Below, in pieces: positions 44,140-55,734 of a stretch of 64,000 nt of DNA (within the stretch, counting starts at the first letter, position 1; the number at the start of each line of letters is the position of its first letter). Source of the stretch: Pieris napi. Lineage: Eukaryota > Arthropoda > Insecta > Lepidoptera > Pieridae. Made by a program: the position numbers and the translations under genes. The notes under the pieces were generated by a model that saw only the letters and a program-made list of their open reading frames with translations, searched no databases and was not told the DNA's origin. The DNA lies in NCBI RefSeq assembly GCF_905475465.1, contig NC_062245.1:5270001-5334000 (forward strand), written 5' to 3'.

Positions 44140-44484
44140 CCCACCTGAAAATTATACACGATTTATGTACTTTCAAACATTTCCAACAAGCGTATGAACT
44201 AATAAAAGATGAATGTTTTTGTGGTTTTTGTTTATAAACATTAAGGTTAATGCTCTTTTGAACACTAGCATTAATCTTTGATGAATTTTCAATTTTACTA
44301 CTTTATAATATAGCTCATTTACTATTGCAAAAAAAATCAAAAATGGATTTACGATATAAGAGCCTATGATTCCTTTCTCGGTCAATTTACTTTTAATATA
44401 ATCGACGTCGTAATTACTTTGTGTTAAGGTGCAGTTATGAATGTATAATAATAACAGTCATATTATTCTTCCTTCAATCGAGAT
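44140..44484. other. AT-rich stretch, nothing recognised
   Basis: Chance minus frame at 44173-44385 only. Confidence 0.5.
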
Positions 44485-44486
44485 AT

Positions 44487-44782
44487 TTGACCAGAAGGCT
44501 GCTCAATGTTCAGAAGAGTTGTTCGGACTAATACCAGCAGCTGAGGTTCATCACCGGACGTCAAGGCAAAATACAAAATACCATCCGTTGATATGAGGTG
44601 GTCCTCGACGTCTGTCGTTCCAGTTTTGCCGCGCACCACCACTATGTGGAACCAGTTGCCCACTGAAGTATTTCCGAACCAATTCGACTAAGGATCCTTC
44701 AAGAAAAGATCTAAGGTGGCGGGCGGTATCACTTAACATCAGATAAGCCTCCTGCCCGTCAGGAGGCTATTACATACAAAAA
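44487..44782 (+). pseudogene. LINE 3'-end relic (family L) with internal deletions
   Basis: It matches the copy at 37915 from GTTCAGAAGAGTTGTTCGG onward through TTGCCGCGCACCACCACTAT and the EVFPNQF region. Two segments are deleted: one before TTGCCGCG, and one from GAAAAGAT directly to GGCGGGCGGTATC. The tail is CAGATAAGCCTCCTGCCCG. Confidence 0.75.
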
Positions 44783-45012
44783 ACTAGTGTTAAGGGCACC
44801 TCAAATATGGTTTAAAAGAATTTTAGACAAATATTGTCCCAGTTTTTTACTATCGGTAATTCCATTTCAAAAACAAATCGTTTAACTTGTTCACACAGTA
44901 CATATTGCGTTTTTTCATACCTACTTATTATGTACTAGGATAATATTACATAGCAATCAAAAATAAAAATGATCAAAGAGCCAGGTGCAATCTAAGGCAA
45001 ATTAAGCTACCA

Positions 45013-45050
45013 CCGTATCGGGGTTGTAGCGCCACTAGATTACTATTATT
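45013..45050 (+). repeat. SINE-1 3'-end scrap
   Basis: GGGGTTGTAGCGCCACTAGA is the terminal SINE-1 sequence with nothing of the body upstream, as expected of a strongly 5'-truncated copy. Confidence 0.5.
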
Positions 45051-45054
45051 ATAT

Positions 45055-45438
45055 TTTTGGCAACATATATTACCGAGTTACGTTTATCTAAGTAGACTCT
45101 CAGGGGTTCTACTACTTGAAATCCATCAGTGTTGTAATGGTGACATCAGATGCGAGTGAATAATTAATTACCTAAGTGGAGCTGAGATATCAGTTAATCT
45201 AGTGTCTTGACGCGTTAGGTATATAGGATTTTGACCTATACAGTTTGTAGCTAGATAAATAACACTCTTAATGTGTCCGCTGTGTTCTGCGCTATATTGG
45301 CTCGATAAATTTTCTATCCAACACAAAATAATGTTTAATCCGAACCAGTAAACCTGAGTTCTGAGCTAAGCGCGCTTAAACAGATAAACTTTTCAGGTTT
45401 ATACTTACTTATTTAAAACTTAGAATATTTAAATAATA
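45055..45438. other. stretch without recognised features
   Basis: No gene or shared repeat was recognised. Confidence 0.45.
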
Positions 45439-45441
45439 AAA

Positions 45442-45693
45442 TTGGCGCTACAACCTTTTTAGGTCTGTCTCAGATTTCTGTATCTGTTTCATGATAATTT
45501 GTAATAGGCAAGTAAGTGATCAGCCTCCAGTGCCTAACAGACGCTGTCGACTTTATGGGCAAACCAGCTACCTCACAATGTCTCTTCATCATTCGAGGGA
45601 ATGTTAAATCCGCACATAGGCAGACAGTCCATTGGTGCACAGCCAAGGATCGAACGACCTCAGGGATGATAGTCGCACGCTAAAGCCACTATT
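45442..45693 (-). repeat. SINE-1, near full length, no clear target duplication
   Basis: On minus it runs from GTGGCTTTAGCGTGCGACTA through a damaged B box, CTGTGCACCAATGGACTG, GATCACTTACTTGCC and CAGAAATCTGAG to TAGCGCCAATT. The first head bases (GTTGGCCTA) are missing. Confidence 0.8.
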
Positions 45694-45697
45694 TAGC

Positions 45698-47662
45698 ATA
45701 TTAACATTTGTATAAATGTCGTGACCCGATCGTAGAATTAATGAACTTGAGAACAGGAATTATAAAAAGATGTAAAATCGCTTGTATTTAAGAATTTAAT
45801 TGTGTAAAAGTCGAGAACATTAAGGTGACCTGATCGCTTTAATTAAAACATTAAAACTGTTCATTAAACATGAAAACAGCTTCAAATGAGTTGACTGTAA
45901 ATAATAAGTGGGAGTTTTAATCAAGGATAATTAATTGGCGTCAATTTTGTTGATTGCTGAAACTCTGCCTAGGTATTCCCTACTCTGTAATCAAGCTAAT
46001 TTTGACTTGTTTCATTATTGAAGTCCGAATATATTTAACGACTAATTCGTAATTTATGTATTTTGTAATTTGCTTTGTTTTGTGACTTTATCACCCTCGT
46101 TTGTGGACAGTTTTTGAATTTTATGCAATCCTTAAAAACGGATCAACCAAAGAGTATAAACACATAAATATAGTATCAACAAGAAGGAGAAGCGAAACAT
46201 ATAGCCTACATACTGTCCCATTGTATACAGATCAGACTTTTTTATCTCTTTACAGAATTATACAATCTTAATCATAGTACATATAATACATTTGAAACCA
46301 CTGTGGTTTGTAAGTCTTGGAGCGCGACAAATGCATATCAATAAAATATTTAAATTTATTTTTAAATTCATTTATGTGTCAGGTATACTGATGCTAAAAA
46401 TCGTAAAAATGTATGCATTTTTATATGTAATGGACAATGAACCAAAAATATGTTGGGATTATACATAGGTTTCTTTATTGATTAAAAGTTATACATAATT
46501 GTACAAACTTCGAATTCAAAAAGGTGCCTTATTTTGTTTAAATGTGTAAATTATGTTAGTTTACTGAAGTAATTAAATTTGTAATACATTTTCATCAAGT
46601 ATACAAATATATTTTGACACATATTGTGGCAATTTAAACACGTATTGTTTTAATTTATCAGCAATAGGCTCAATAACGTTACACTCGTAGCTGTGTTAAA
46701 GCGTGAAATACCTTTTTGCAACTATAATATTAAACTGGGACTACCAAATAGATTGGACAGGAAAAAATAAATATATATTCCTTTCCGAAGTGGATCTAAA
46801 AATAATATAATCTCAATGTAATCAGTCTGTAGCGAAAGCTTACCTGAAGGTTTGAAAGGGTATAAGTGCGGACACATCAGTGAATTGGTTAATGTAAATG
46901 ATCGGATAAGTAGACCGTGGCCTTTAAGAGTTTTTTTGGGTCTAATAAATTAGGTTTCCTTTTATATAAAAGCCTTTGAAATCTCTAGAGACAAGCTAGA
47001 CTGTATAAGTGAATTATCGAAGAAACGTTTTGTGTCTTTCTACTTATTTATAGAGTGGGCGATCGGGCGAATAATCCACCTACCTTTAATCAGCTCATCG
47101 ATAAAGAAAGTTAAGCAGCACAAGATGCGGTAAGAATCTTGATGAGTAATGAACAACCAAAACCATCAAAAAAAAACCATCTTTATGATATATTATATCT
47201 GACGTATCTTTGTGCAAGTAAAAAAAATAAAGGAAATGTAATAAAGATCTCGCTCAATTTGTTATTTATTCTAAAATATATGTATTATAGTAGCAGTAAT
47301 GATTTCGTGACTAAAGTTAATCAAATATAACTATGCTATCTATGTACGAATTCATAGGAAAAACTAAAACTTAAGGACTGAAAAGCGGTGTAGACAGAGA
47401 AATAATATATCTCAACAACGTGTCATGTGTGTCAAACTGTTTACCAAAATCTCTAAGCAGAAACTCATTAATGAACTAAGTTCACATTTAATTCTATAAT
47501 AAACCGTTATATTAGATCAGGACTACAGGTTGAACTGTCTCTATAGAGTTACTACACATTTGTACCAAGAAGATTAGACTGAAAGATTTATATATACTGC
47601 TTTGTGTGTCGCTGTAGCTCTGGTAACACGTGTTAACATTTTTCGATCTAAAACATAATCAA
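45698..47662. other. 2-kb AT-rich stretch, nothing recognised
   Basis: No repeat or supported frame was seen; plus 47139-47330 is AT-driven. Confidence 0.45.
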
Positions 47663-47664
47663 CC

Positions 47665-47832
47665 GTAGTATTTCTGAACCAATTCGACTTATGTTCCTTC
47701 AAGAAAAGAGCATACAATCTCTTAAAAGGCCGGCAAAGAACTTGCGTGCCTCCTGGCAATGTGAATGTCTATGAGCGGCTGTATCACTAAACATCAGGTG
47801 AGCCTGCTGCCTGCTTGCCTCCTGTTACATAA
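47665..47832 (+). pseudogene. LINE 3'-end relic (family L)
   Basis: AGTATTTCTGAACCAATTCG, TTCCTTCAAGAAAAGAGC, GGCCGGCAAAGAACTTGCG and CATCAGGTGAGCCTGCTG are kept in order. It starts within the EVFPNQF codons. Confidence 0.7.
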
Positions 47833-47834
47833 CA

Positions 47835-48520
47835 AAAAATCAGGTCATTGACCTAACAATTCATCTATGGACTGACAATACTACAGTATGTCAAAAATTC
47901 AAGATTAAACACTAAATTTAACGCTAAACGTGTTTGATTGTTAAAATTTAGACATTTTGCTCAAGTATGGTCAAAATAACTAAGCTGTGTCAGCCAATGA
48001 CCATGTTAGATGACAACTCTGATATAAAATTCATAGTGTACGTTTATTTACCAAGCTGTACTGAAATATTTTGTAAGATTTTGCTAAATGTCAAAAATTA
48101 CGTTTCAACACTTTAACACTTATTTATTTTCTATTTAAATTTTTGACCCTTTGTCTTTAAACAGCTATTATTACAACCTGCAAGCTTACAACATAATATC
48201 ATTAGCGATTTTAATGATTGATTCGAATTGATGAACACAATATTTCGTTAACATTTGGTTGGCATTAAAAAAGAACCCCAATGACGCCATCTAACGACGA
48301 AACACAAATTCGATGCACAATATCCGTACCGTTAATGTACCGTATGGAAACTCATTATTGAATCGGGATCGGGACTGGAATCGATGGTAATGACATGGTA
48401 AGCCTTTTTTTTAAAACGACACGAACGGTACGAAATTTGTTCTTTTAAATGTAAGATGTAAACAATCTATATATAGATAGTTAGTTATATAGATAGTTTA
48501 CGTTACTTATTCTATTTTTT
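47835..48520. other. AT-rich stretch, nothing recognised
   Basis: A GC-richer patch at 48270-48400 shows no exon-like frame. Confidence 0.45.
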
Positions 48521-48522
48521 TA

Positions 48523-48576
48523 GAAAGGCCTTGCCAGCCCTTTAAGAATTGGTTCGCTTTTTGCTTGAAGGATATC
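48523..48576 (-). pseudogene. LINE relic scrap (family L)
   Basis: Read on minus, about 50 bp match CTTCAAG...GCG..CCAATTCTTAAAGGGC and GGCAAGGCC of the family. Confidence 0.55.
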
Positions 48577-48579
48577 ATA

Positions 48580-49338
48580 TAAATATAATATAAGAAAAAT
48601 AAACTCTCGGTGTTTTTAATTAAATTATTTTTTAAAGTTAAGCCAATAACAATTCTATTTATATAAGTAAGTTATGGATTAAATTAAACTAACTAATTGA
48701 CTCATTTACATCCAGTCCACTATAGTGTAATAATAATATTAACAATTTATTAACATTACAAAAGAGAAGAAAAAATATATAAAAGAAAACAAAGGAAGGT
48801 ATATACGCGGTGTTACTAGTTAAAGCAGCTTCTTCCAGAAAATCAACAAATTATAATAAACCTAACTCTAGTATTATGGTTATTGGCGACTAAAATAAAA
48901 ACTCACATAAAAGAAAAGCACTCATAAAATGATCTACAAAAGTAATAAAACAGGAACATCTAATTCTATGCGGGATACAACTTTACGAGACGAAGGAGTT
49001 GTAAAATATATTTTTCCTTCCACTATGTTGGACCATTTACCCTATTCAGTACTTAGGGATTAGGCAGATATTTTTGTTACAGTTTTAACAGTCTCCGAAG
49101 CGACAACTTACGCAGAACCTGTAAATAAATATTACGTTAAGAACCAATTCATTGTTTCGATTGACGTTGAATCGATTTAGTATGGAGCAATCATTCATTC
49201 ATTTCGTACGATAAATAAAAGCTTTGGTAAGAGAACTTTAAGCGACTTCAAGCCGAAAACTGCATTTCCGTATACATTGAGTTCATTCAACATTGAGTAG
49301 CTATAAAGTGAATCTCACACATTAAAGCGGGGAAAACG
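48580..49338. other. AT-rich stretch, nothing recognised
   Basis: No gene or repeat was recognised. Confidence 0.5.
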
Positions 49339-49353
49339 CACACCCAAACTTTT

Positions 49354-49615
49354 TAATTTTTTTTTATGGCTCTGGCACGATTTGTGCATTAGCCAGCGTC
49401 AAGTATAAGATTTTTTTTTTATAATTCGTGCTGGTCTTTAGAAATTCGACCGTGTCCTCCATGTACGGTTTAAGCACTCGCCCGGTACCGCACAACCCTC
49501 CCAATGGCCAATAACAAATTTAAATTAAATTAAAACTTGCCCTCGAACCGGGAATCGAACCCGGTACCCCTCACCTAGCTGCCACTTAATAAGACCGCTA
49601 GGCTATGAGGCCTCC
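49354..49615 (-). repeat. SINE-3 with 13-bp target duplication
   Basis: The tRNA-like head reads on minus GGCCTCATAGCCTAGCGGTC (A box) then CCGGGTTCGATTCCCGG (B box). The body has GTGCGGTACCGGGCGAG and AGGACACGGTCGAATTTC, and the 3' end CGTGCCAGAGCC is followed by an A-rich tail. CACCCAAACTTTT (49341-49353) and CACCCAACCTTTT (49616-49628) flank it with one mismatch. The promoter boxes look intact. Confidence 0.9.
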
Positions 49616-49629
49616 CACCCAACCTTTTG

Positions 49630-50083
49630 TCTTAAAGAAATAAAAACAGCTCCTCTTGGTGCTTCAAAAGACAAAGTCGCATCATTCGGTAGTATTCCAC
49701 ATATGGAAATACTTTTCTCCCTCACGCATATTTACAAAATGTTTGCTAATGGATCCCTTGGCGAGGACAAGTTGGGATATTTCCGGGATAAAATTTATAT
49801 TACTGCTTTAAAGAGGGTACAAGTATGTTATATATTTAAATGACCATTCTACACGATTGTATAAAAGGTATAATAGTTTTGTTTATTTATATATTATACT
49901 GTACATCATTAATAATGCTGTTGGGATTTTCTGTTGATTGGTCGATGGTTTTTTTTTTGATTTCAAATTATGTATTTATACGATATTTCATTTCAGAAAT
50001 AAGTAAGGGTTATCACTATTCTATATATCTATTCAACACAAATCACACAATCAATTTAAAGGGTTATTTATTTAGGATTTACG
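49630..50083. other. stretch without recognised features
   Basis: The plus frame 49840-50127 is hydrophobic and AT-driven and runs into a SINE-1. It is not supported as a gene. Confidence 0.45.
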
Positions 50084-50086
50084 TTT

Positions 50087-50306
50087 GGCTAAGTGGTTTC
50101 AGCGTGCGACTCCCCTTGAGGTCGTAGATTCGAATTCCGGCTGTAGATTAATAGATATCCCATGTGCGTATTTATCACTTGCTCGTACGGCGCGGCGTAG
50201 GGAAAACATTGTGAGGAGAGCGGCATTAGACTCAAAAAGACAAAGTGAGTCAGGCACACATCAGGAAATCTGAAGCCCACACCTAAAATGTAGCGCCACT
50301 GTTATT
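50087..50306 (+). repeat. SINE-1, shortened
   Basis: GGCTAAGTGGTTTCAGCGTG, GATTCGAATTCCGGCTGTAG, AAACATTGTGAGGAGAGCGG, GTCAGGCACACATCAGG and GTAGCGCCACTG keep the order. About 60 bp around the GATCACC region are deleted. Confidence 0.75.
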
Positions 50307-50309
50307 TCA

Positions 50310-50693
50310 TTTATTTAAAAAATATCTATTGCAATTATATATAGGTATATATATAAATATCCAATATTTTTAAAACTACGAAACATAAATACGCTGTTAT
50401 AACAGGTGTATTATTACACAAGTTTGTAATTGTTCGTATGATGAAGGTTTGTTTACATTAATTGATGACTGGTTTAATAGTTTAAGTATATTGCCCCTCA
50501 TATTTTCTAATACGAGTTGTATTGTACGAAGAATTATTTTCATCGTCATAATGACCTAGTATCGGTGTAACAGATATTAAGTTTGTTACATTAAATATTA
50601 TTTATAAAAAAAGAAGTTTCAATTTGTTATTTTAAAACATTGTCTATGCTGCTTTAACGTACCTATATAAATTTTATAAGGAAATATTGGCTC
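50310..50693. other. AT-rich stretch, nothing recognised
   Basis: No feature was seen between the SINE and the GCCGTACA element. Confidence 0.5.
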
Positions 50694-50696
50694 TTA

Positions 50697-53033
50697 TAGA
50701 CCACAAGCCCATGAACAAAAAATACCTGTGAAATGACCCAACGTGAATTACACTTAGAAGGCTGTTACTATATCTGAAAATAGCTCTGAGCACTATGCCG
50801 TCATTTCTGAGCGGTACATGTGAGTACGTGAGTGAATGGACTTTCTCAGGTACAATGGGGGAATTTCGACTAATTATTAATGTACGGCTTTGTTATAAGT
50901 GTATAGATGATTAAAAATAAATGTCGAAAAACCTAGTGCCGTACAAAAGTGATGGTACCGGAAGTCGGTGCAAATTTTTAATTCGACGACAGTTGCAGAA
51001 GCAATAAAGGTCATTTATTACTGTACGGCATTTGTGTGATTCCTTTTGGACACATATACAGATACTTTACCCGTAAACGCCGTACATATTCCCAGCGGAG
51101 CGGTCGAAAGCCAAGGGTCGCAACATATGTCTGATTAGCATATAGGTGATGATGATATGAAACAACATAAAATTAAATGATCTTGAGAGTACTTCACAAA
51201 TAGATAACATTTTCCAGCATGCCGTACATTTTTTGTGGAACACATAGGTGTATGGGGTAAATTACTTTCCTCAGAAAAGAGTCATTTTCCGGTGACTTTT
51301 ATCTGTACGGCAATAACACAGGTTATTAATACTTTAGACAATTTTCAATAAAAGATAAATGCCGTACACTTTCGATAGTCCGCTACCACCGCCTACCAAT
51401 ACAGGGCGTCCCAAAGTTATGGGAAATGAAGGGAAAGTACCTTAAATATCGTAGATAGGGTATTTTACTAAAAGAAGACTTTATGTTATTTTTAAAAGTT
51501 ATTAATTCTGCATTCAAAGATTTTTTAAAAATTACTTGCTTCGTCTGGGAATCGAACCGACTTAAATGTAAAAAAAAACACCCCTACTTTTATGATGCCA
51601 ATCGAAAGAATGGCCAAAAACTAATAACTCTTCTTAAGTAACATAGTATTTTAAAAGAAAGGAACAGCGTGAATATATCTTTTAATCAAATTAAAAACAT
51701 TATCTATCGTATTCGGCCAAAAAAAATCCCCTACGAGTCTGTTACTTTAGAAAAGTTATTAGGTTTTGGCCATTCTTTCGATTGGCATCATAAAAGTAGG
51801 TGTGTTTTTTTTTTTAAATTTAAGCCGGTTCGATTTCCAGACGAGGCAAGTAGTTTTTTAAAAATCTTTGAATGCAGAATTACTAACTTTTAAAAATAAC
51901 ATAAAGTCTTCTTTTAGTAAAATACCCTATCTGCGATATTTAAGGTACTTTCCTTCATGTCTCATAACTTTGGGACGCCCTGTATTATATTTCTATTTTT
52001 GTTAAAAATATTTTTCCTTTACCTCTCTCTGCTGGTACGATAAGGCTGTAAATATACTTTACAGCCTTATGGTAGTATACTCAGATATGTACAGTTATTA
52101 ATGACCTTAAGGGACACCTCAAACGTCGTCGAAGTTTTTATCAGCTGTAAAGAATAATCTGGAGTAAAATGTACGGCATCTGGTTTTTTTGGTTTATTTA
52201 TATTTGTTACATATAACATAACAATAATCTTTGAAAATATTACTCCCCATATTACTCTAGGAGCATTTGAAAAGTCATCTAAATTTCGGAAATTTCATAT
52301 ATTTTTTATCATAATATTTTTATTTGTTACCATTTAAAATGAACGGCTATAAGGTACAACGGTAATATTTAGTAACATTATGTAAAAAAACAAGTTGCCG
52401 TACATTATTCTCTCATCTTACAGCAGCAAGAACTTGGTAAATCCTGAAATTTCGATAAATATTTAATTACACAAATATTAACTATAATATTTGGACGGCA
52501 TAATTATAAAACATTATTGTCCGTGTTAAATAATATTTTGAACATGTTGCCGTACATTTTACAATGACCTTAGGGTATATGGGTGTAGGGGTAGGGTTCC
52601 GACCCTTGGCTTTCGACCGTTCCCCTGGAAATATGTACGGCGTTTACGGGTAAAGTATCTGTATATGTGTCCAAAAGGAATCACACAAATGCCGTACAGT
52701 AATAAATGACCTATATTGCTTCTGCAACTGTCGTCGAATTAAAAATTTGCACCGACTTCCGGTACCATCACTTTTGTACGGCACTAGGTTTTTCGACATT
52801 TATTTTTAATCATCTATACACTTATAACAAAGCCGTACATTAATAATTAGTCGAAATTCCCCCATTGTACCTGAGAAAGTCCATTCACTCACGTACTCAC
52901 ATGTACCGCTCAGAAATGACGGCATAGTGCTCAGAGCTATTTTCAGATATAGTAACAGCCTTCTAAGCGTAATTCATGTTGGGTCATTTCACAGGTATTT
53001 TTTGTTCATGGGCTTGTGGTCTATTAGTCCAGC
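50697..53033. mobile_element. 2.3-kb inverted-repeat element with 14 GCCGTACA sites
   Basis: The arms 50697-51120 and 52601-53033 are inverted copies with only scattered differences; outer ends are TAGACCACAAGCCCATGAAC and its inverse. TTA flanks both ends (50694-50696, 53034-53036). GCCGTACA or its complement TGTACGGC occurs at 50881, 50938, 51022, 51079, 51221, 51304, 51361 and at 52170, 52397, 52549, 52634, 52691, 52775 and 52832: seven per side, in both orientations. A nested MITE separates the sides. No transposase frame is present, so it is non-autonomous. The spacing of such a site suggests protein binding, as with subterminal repeats of CACTA or hAT elements. Superfamily unknown. Confidence 0.85.
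51402..51982. mobile_element. 581-bp fold-back MITE nested in the GCCGTACA element
   Basis: Inverted arms of about 240 bp (51402-51643 and 51739-51982) begin CAGGGCGTCCCAAAGTTATG and end with its inverse. TA lies directly outside each end (51400-51401, 51983-51984), as for Tc1/mariner-type insertions. Each arm contains a B-box-like GGTTCGATTTCC or its inverse. No transposase is present. The frame 51669-51893 is a by-product of the arm. Confidence 0.9.
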
Positions 53034-53036
53034 GAT

Positions 53037-53838
53037 CACATATCGTATATTACATATGACTTAATTATATAAATCATTGTATTGACTCATCTACAGCCGC
53101 TCGATGTTGTCTTGTACAAGGTAAAGTGGGTCTTACACAGCTAATAAAAGGAGTGGTACGCTGACAAATAAAATGGACCGCAATAATAAAAAAAATAATA
53201 TATAAATACCTTAAAACGCATTTTGACATAATTCTTTATTTTTTTAAACTAGCACCTTATCCTCGTTTAGTCTTTAAACATACTCAGTTGTGTAATATAT
53301 AAATCTAACGACTAATTAAAAATCTAATAAAACCTAAATCAACCCGTTGTATACATTTTGAAAAGTTTGCAAGTGTTAAAGAAAGCATATATTTCTGTGC
53401 TTATAGTATTCAAAACAATATTGTTGATGCAGTAATAATATCTATATGGATAAATTACTCTGCTATTGTGACTCGCCTACTTGCGCCAGCGAACACATCC
53501 ATGCAAGCGCGCCAAAAGGTCAAGTGTGCTTACAAGGCCACAAACGATTGCTCCTATTTTGTTCTCTAATTCATTACAATCGCTACGTCAAGATACACTT
53601 GTGCAAATTCTTATTCAGTTTAACAAATGGCATTTTTCTCAGATGTCTTAGTAACATCGGTATTATTTATTTGCGGTTTTACTATAAATATTATAAAGTA
53701 GCTTAATAACAAGATTATATTTCAATCGAAAGTTAAGTAAAGTATGTAAATTTGAATGTGTTATGGCGTTTTTTAATTTTCCAATACAAAGTAAAAAAGA
53801 TTGTCATATTTCTTCTGTATCCGTTTCATATTATTTTT
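53037..53838. other. stretch with an unsupported plus frame
   Basis: The plus frame 53446-53706 (86 codons) starts in GC-richer sequence with several Cys (LLCYCDSPTCASEHIHAS) and turns AT-driven. No zinc-finger or other spacing is regular, and there is no promoter or splice context. Confidence 0.4.
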
Positions 53839-53841
53839 ATT

Positions 53842-53952
53842 AAAAGGCAAGTTGGAGATCAGCCTTCTGTGCCTGACACACACCATCCACTTTTTGGATC
53901 TAAGGCATGCAGGTTTTCTGACGGTGTTTTCCGTTACAGCAAGAGTTAGGCG
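53842..53952 (-). repeat. SINE-1 middle fragment
   Basis: Read on minus it includes AACGGAAAACACCGTCAG, CCTGCATGCCTTAGATCC, GTGTGTCAGGCACAGAAGG and GATCTCCAACTTGCC. Both the head and the 3' end are missing. Confidence 0.65.
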
Positions 53953-53954
53953 CA

Positions 53955-54603
53955 GGCTCAAGCTAGGGTAGCACTAATGTGGCAGATAATTGTTATATAA
54001 AAGACTATAGAATTTTCTGATAAGAAAGATATTTAAACGTCCTTTTTTGTTTTTTATAATATTAAACTAAGCTGTAAACAAAATTAATCCTTCCAACTCA
54101 ATAGACAAATACATATACATTACCAAAAGAAAACTGATAGTTTTCTTTGTTTTCAGAAATTTCTTAGAAAATAATATCCGAATTTATCCCAACACACTTA
54201 AATAAAGCAGTCTGCATCAAAAACAAGAAAGAATCGTTCCACCGAAAAACCATATCCAAGAATCTTTTTCATTCCACTTAGTCACAATTTCCACGCTTCG
54301 GTTTTTCCGCTGGGGGCCTTTTATTAGGAGCCAGTGAGGAGGGTCGCCTTTTCCATAGAGATATCGCATTGGATTACACTGGATTATTCTGTTTACACAC
54401 TATGCAGCATATGCAACCGTGTTGCATGGAAATCCAAAAAAAACTAATATTGAGCTACATTTTCAGCTTTTGATAGAAGCCATGATAATCTTTAAATAAG
54501 AATTTCAAAAAAGTTGTGTATGGTATAATGATAATATTTAAATAAGCATTTTTTTTAAAACGTGTAATATCGTAGAACATCCTAAAACGATTTATGATAA
54601 ATT
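53955..54603. other. stretch without recognised features
   Basis: A GC-richer patch at 54285-54425 has no long frame and no known repeat. Confidence 0.45.
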
Positions 54604-54605
54604 AA

Positions 54606-54666
54606 GCTGCCGCAGTTCATGGACACCCGAGGATGTGTTGCTGGTCTTTAAGAAAGAGGTACCTAT
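54606..54666 (-). pseudogene. LINE relic scrap (family L)
   Basis: About 60 bp match the CCGCCCATGGACAC...GCGTTGCCGGCC-type tail, with many changes. Confidence 0.45.
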
Positions 54667-54669
54667 TGA

Positions 54670-55130
54670 ACCTTTTAACGGAAATTTAATTTGAATGATT
54701 CAGTCTAAAAAACATAGTCTTATCGTAACTTAAATTCTCGATAGTTATGATATTGTCATTATTACTGTGTTAGGATATATTTTTCAATAGGTACACAAGA
54801 ATAGAGTCATTCGTCGATTGAACTCAAACAAACCATCAAGTGAATGTAATATTTGAACTGAAATAAAAATTAATGTTAAAATAGTTTAGATCCAAGGTTC
54901 GTACAGTGTGTAGAACCAGCTTAAAGGGAGATGTCAAATTCAATTTGGCATTCGGTATTTCTCTGTAGCTGAATGGTCAGGATAAACCCTAAAATTGTTG
55001 TCAACATACAAGTTCATTTCCATAGCTGATAGATTGAATGTTTGTTAAATGTTCATAGAATCTTTGATTAAGAAGGTCGAAATGGAATAGTATTTGCGTA
55101 TATTTATAATAGTGGGGTGTATGTGACCAT
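54670..55130. other. AT-rich stretch, nothing recognised
   Basis: No gene or repeat was recognised. Confidence 0.5.
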
Positions 55131-55134
55131 TACA

Positions 55135-55306
55135 CATACCGTCGTTCCACACCTGAGTGTATCTTAGGCAGTTATTGCCACGCACCACCACTATGTGGAA
55201 GGTACTGAAGTAGAATTACCAATAACCAGCGTGCCAATTCCTAAAAAGTCGGCAACGCACTTGCGATCCTTCTGGCAATGTGAGTGTCCTGGTTTATAAA
55301 AAGAAA
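55135..55306 (+). pseudogene. LINE 3'-end relic (family L)
   Basis: TACCGTCGTTCCACACCTGA, TTAGGCAGTTATTGCCACGC, CACCACTATGTGGAAGG and GTCGGCAACGCACTTGCG are kept. Part of the EVFPNQF region is deleted. Confidence 0.7.
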
Positions 55307-55309
55307 AAA

Positions 55310-55733
55310 TATTAACGGTTAGTTAATTTTTATTTATTTAATCTACTAAAAATGAGTGAAACAGTCTGCGTCGTGTTATAAAAGGGATAATTTCAGAAGC
55401 GTGTGATAAATATCAAAATACTTTCTACTTTTCGCATTAGTTATCTTAATTGCTGAAATTCAAGTTAAACTAAATTATGCTTAAGATAGCTATCTTAAAC
55501 TACCCAACTTAAACTACAAAACTGCTTAGATAAGGCTCACGAACGCCTAAAACCCATTTAACCCTTCGCTTTAAAATAAACACATAAATCTTTGTCTAAC
55601 TGTTACTATTGCTGTTGTACTACTGCTGTACCACTTTCAATATTGCTCTTATAAACACACCATAATATTGGGACTTTTTTAATATGAACGCGCAATAAGC
55701 CTTGCTAAGATGAATATCTTTTACAGCAAAAGG
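55310..55733. other. AT-rich stretch, nothing recognised
   Basis: No gene or repeat was recognised. Confidence 0.5.
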
Positions 55734-55734
55734 G

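Noticed and set aside
49480..49610. tRNA gene with CCGGGTTCGATTCCCGG
   Set aside because: The tRNA-like unit is the head of SINE-3: it is followed by a SINE body, A tail and target duplication, and recurs twice more.
53446..53706. Cys-containing 86-aa plus frame as a zinc-binding protein
   Set aside because: Cys and His spacing is irregular and the second half is AT-driven.
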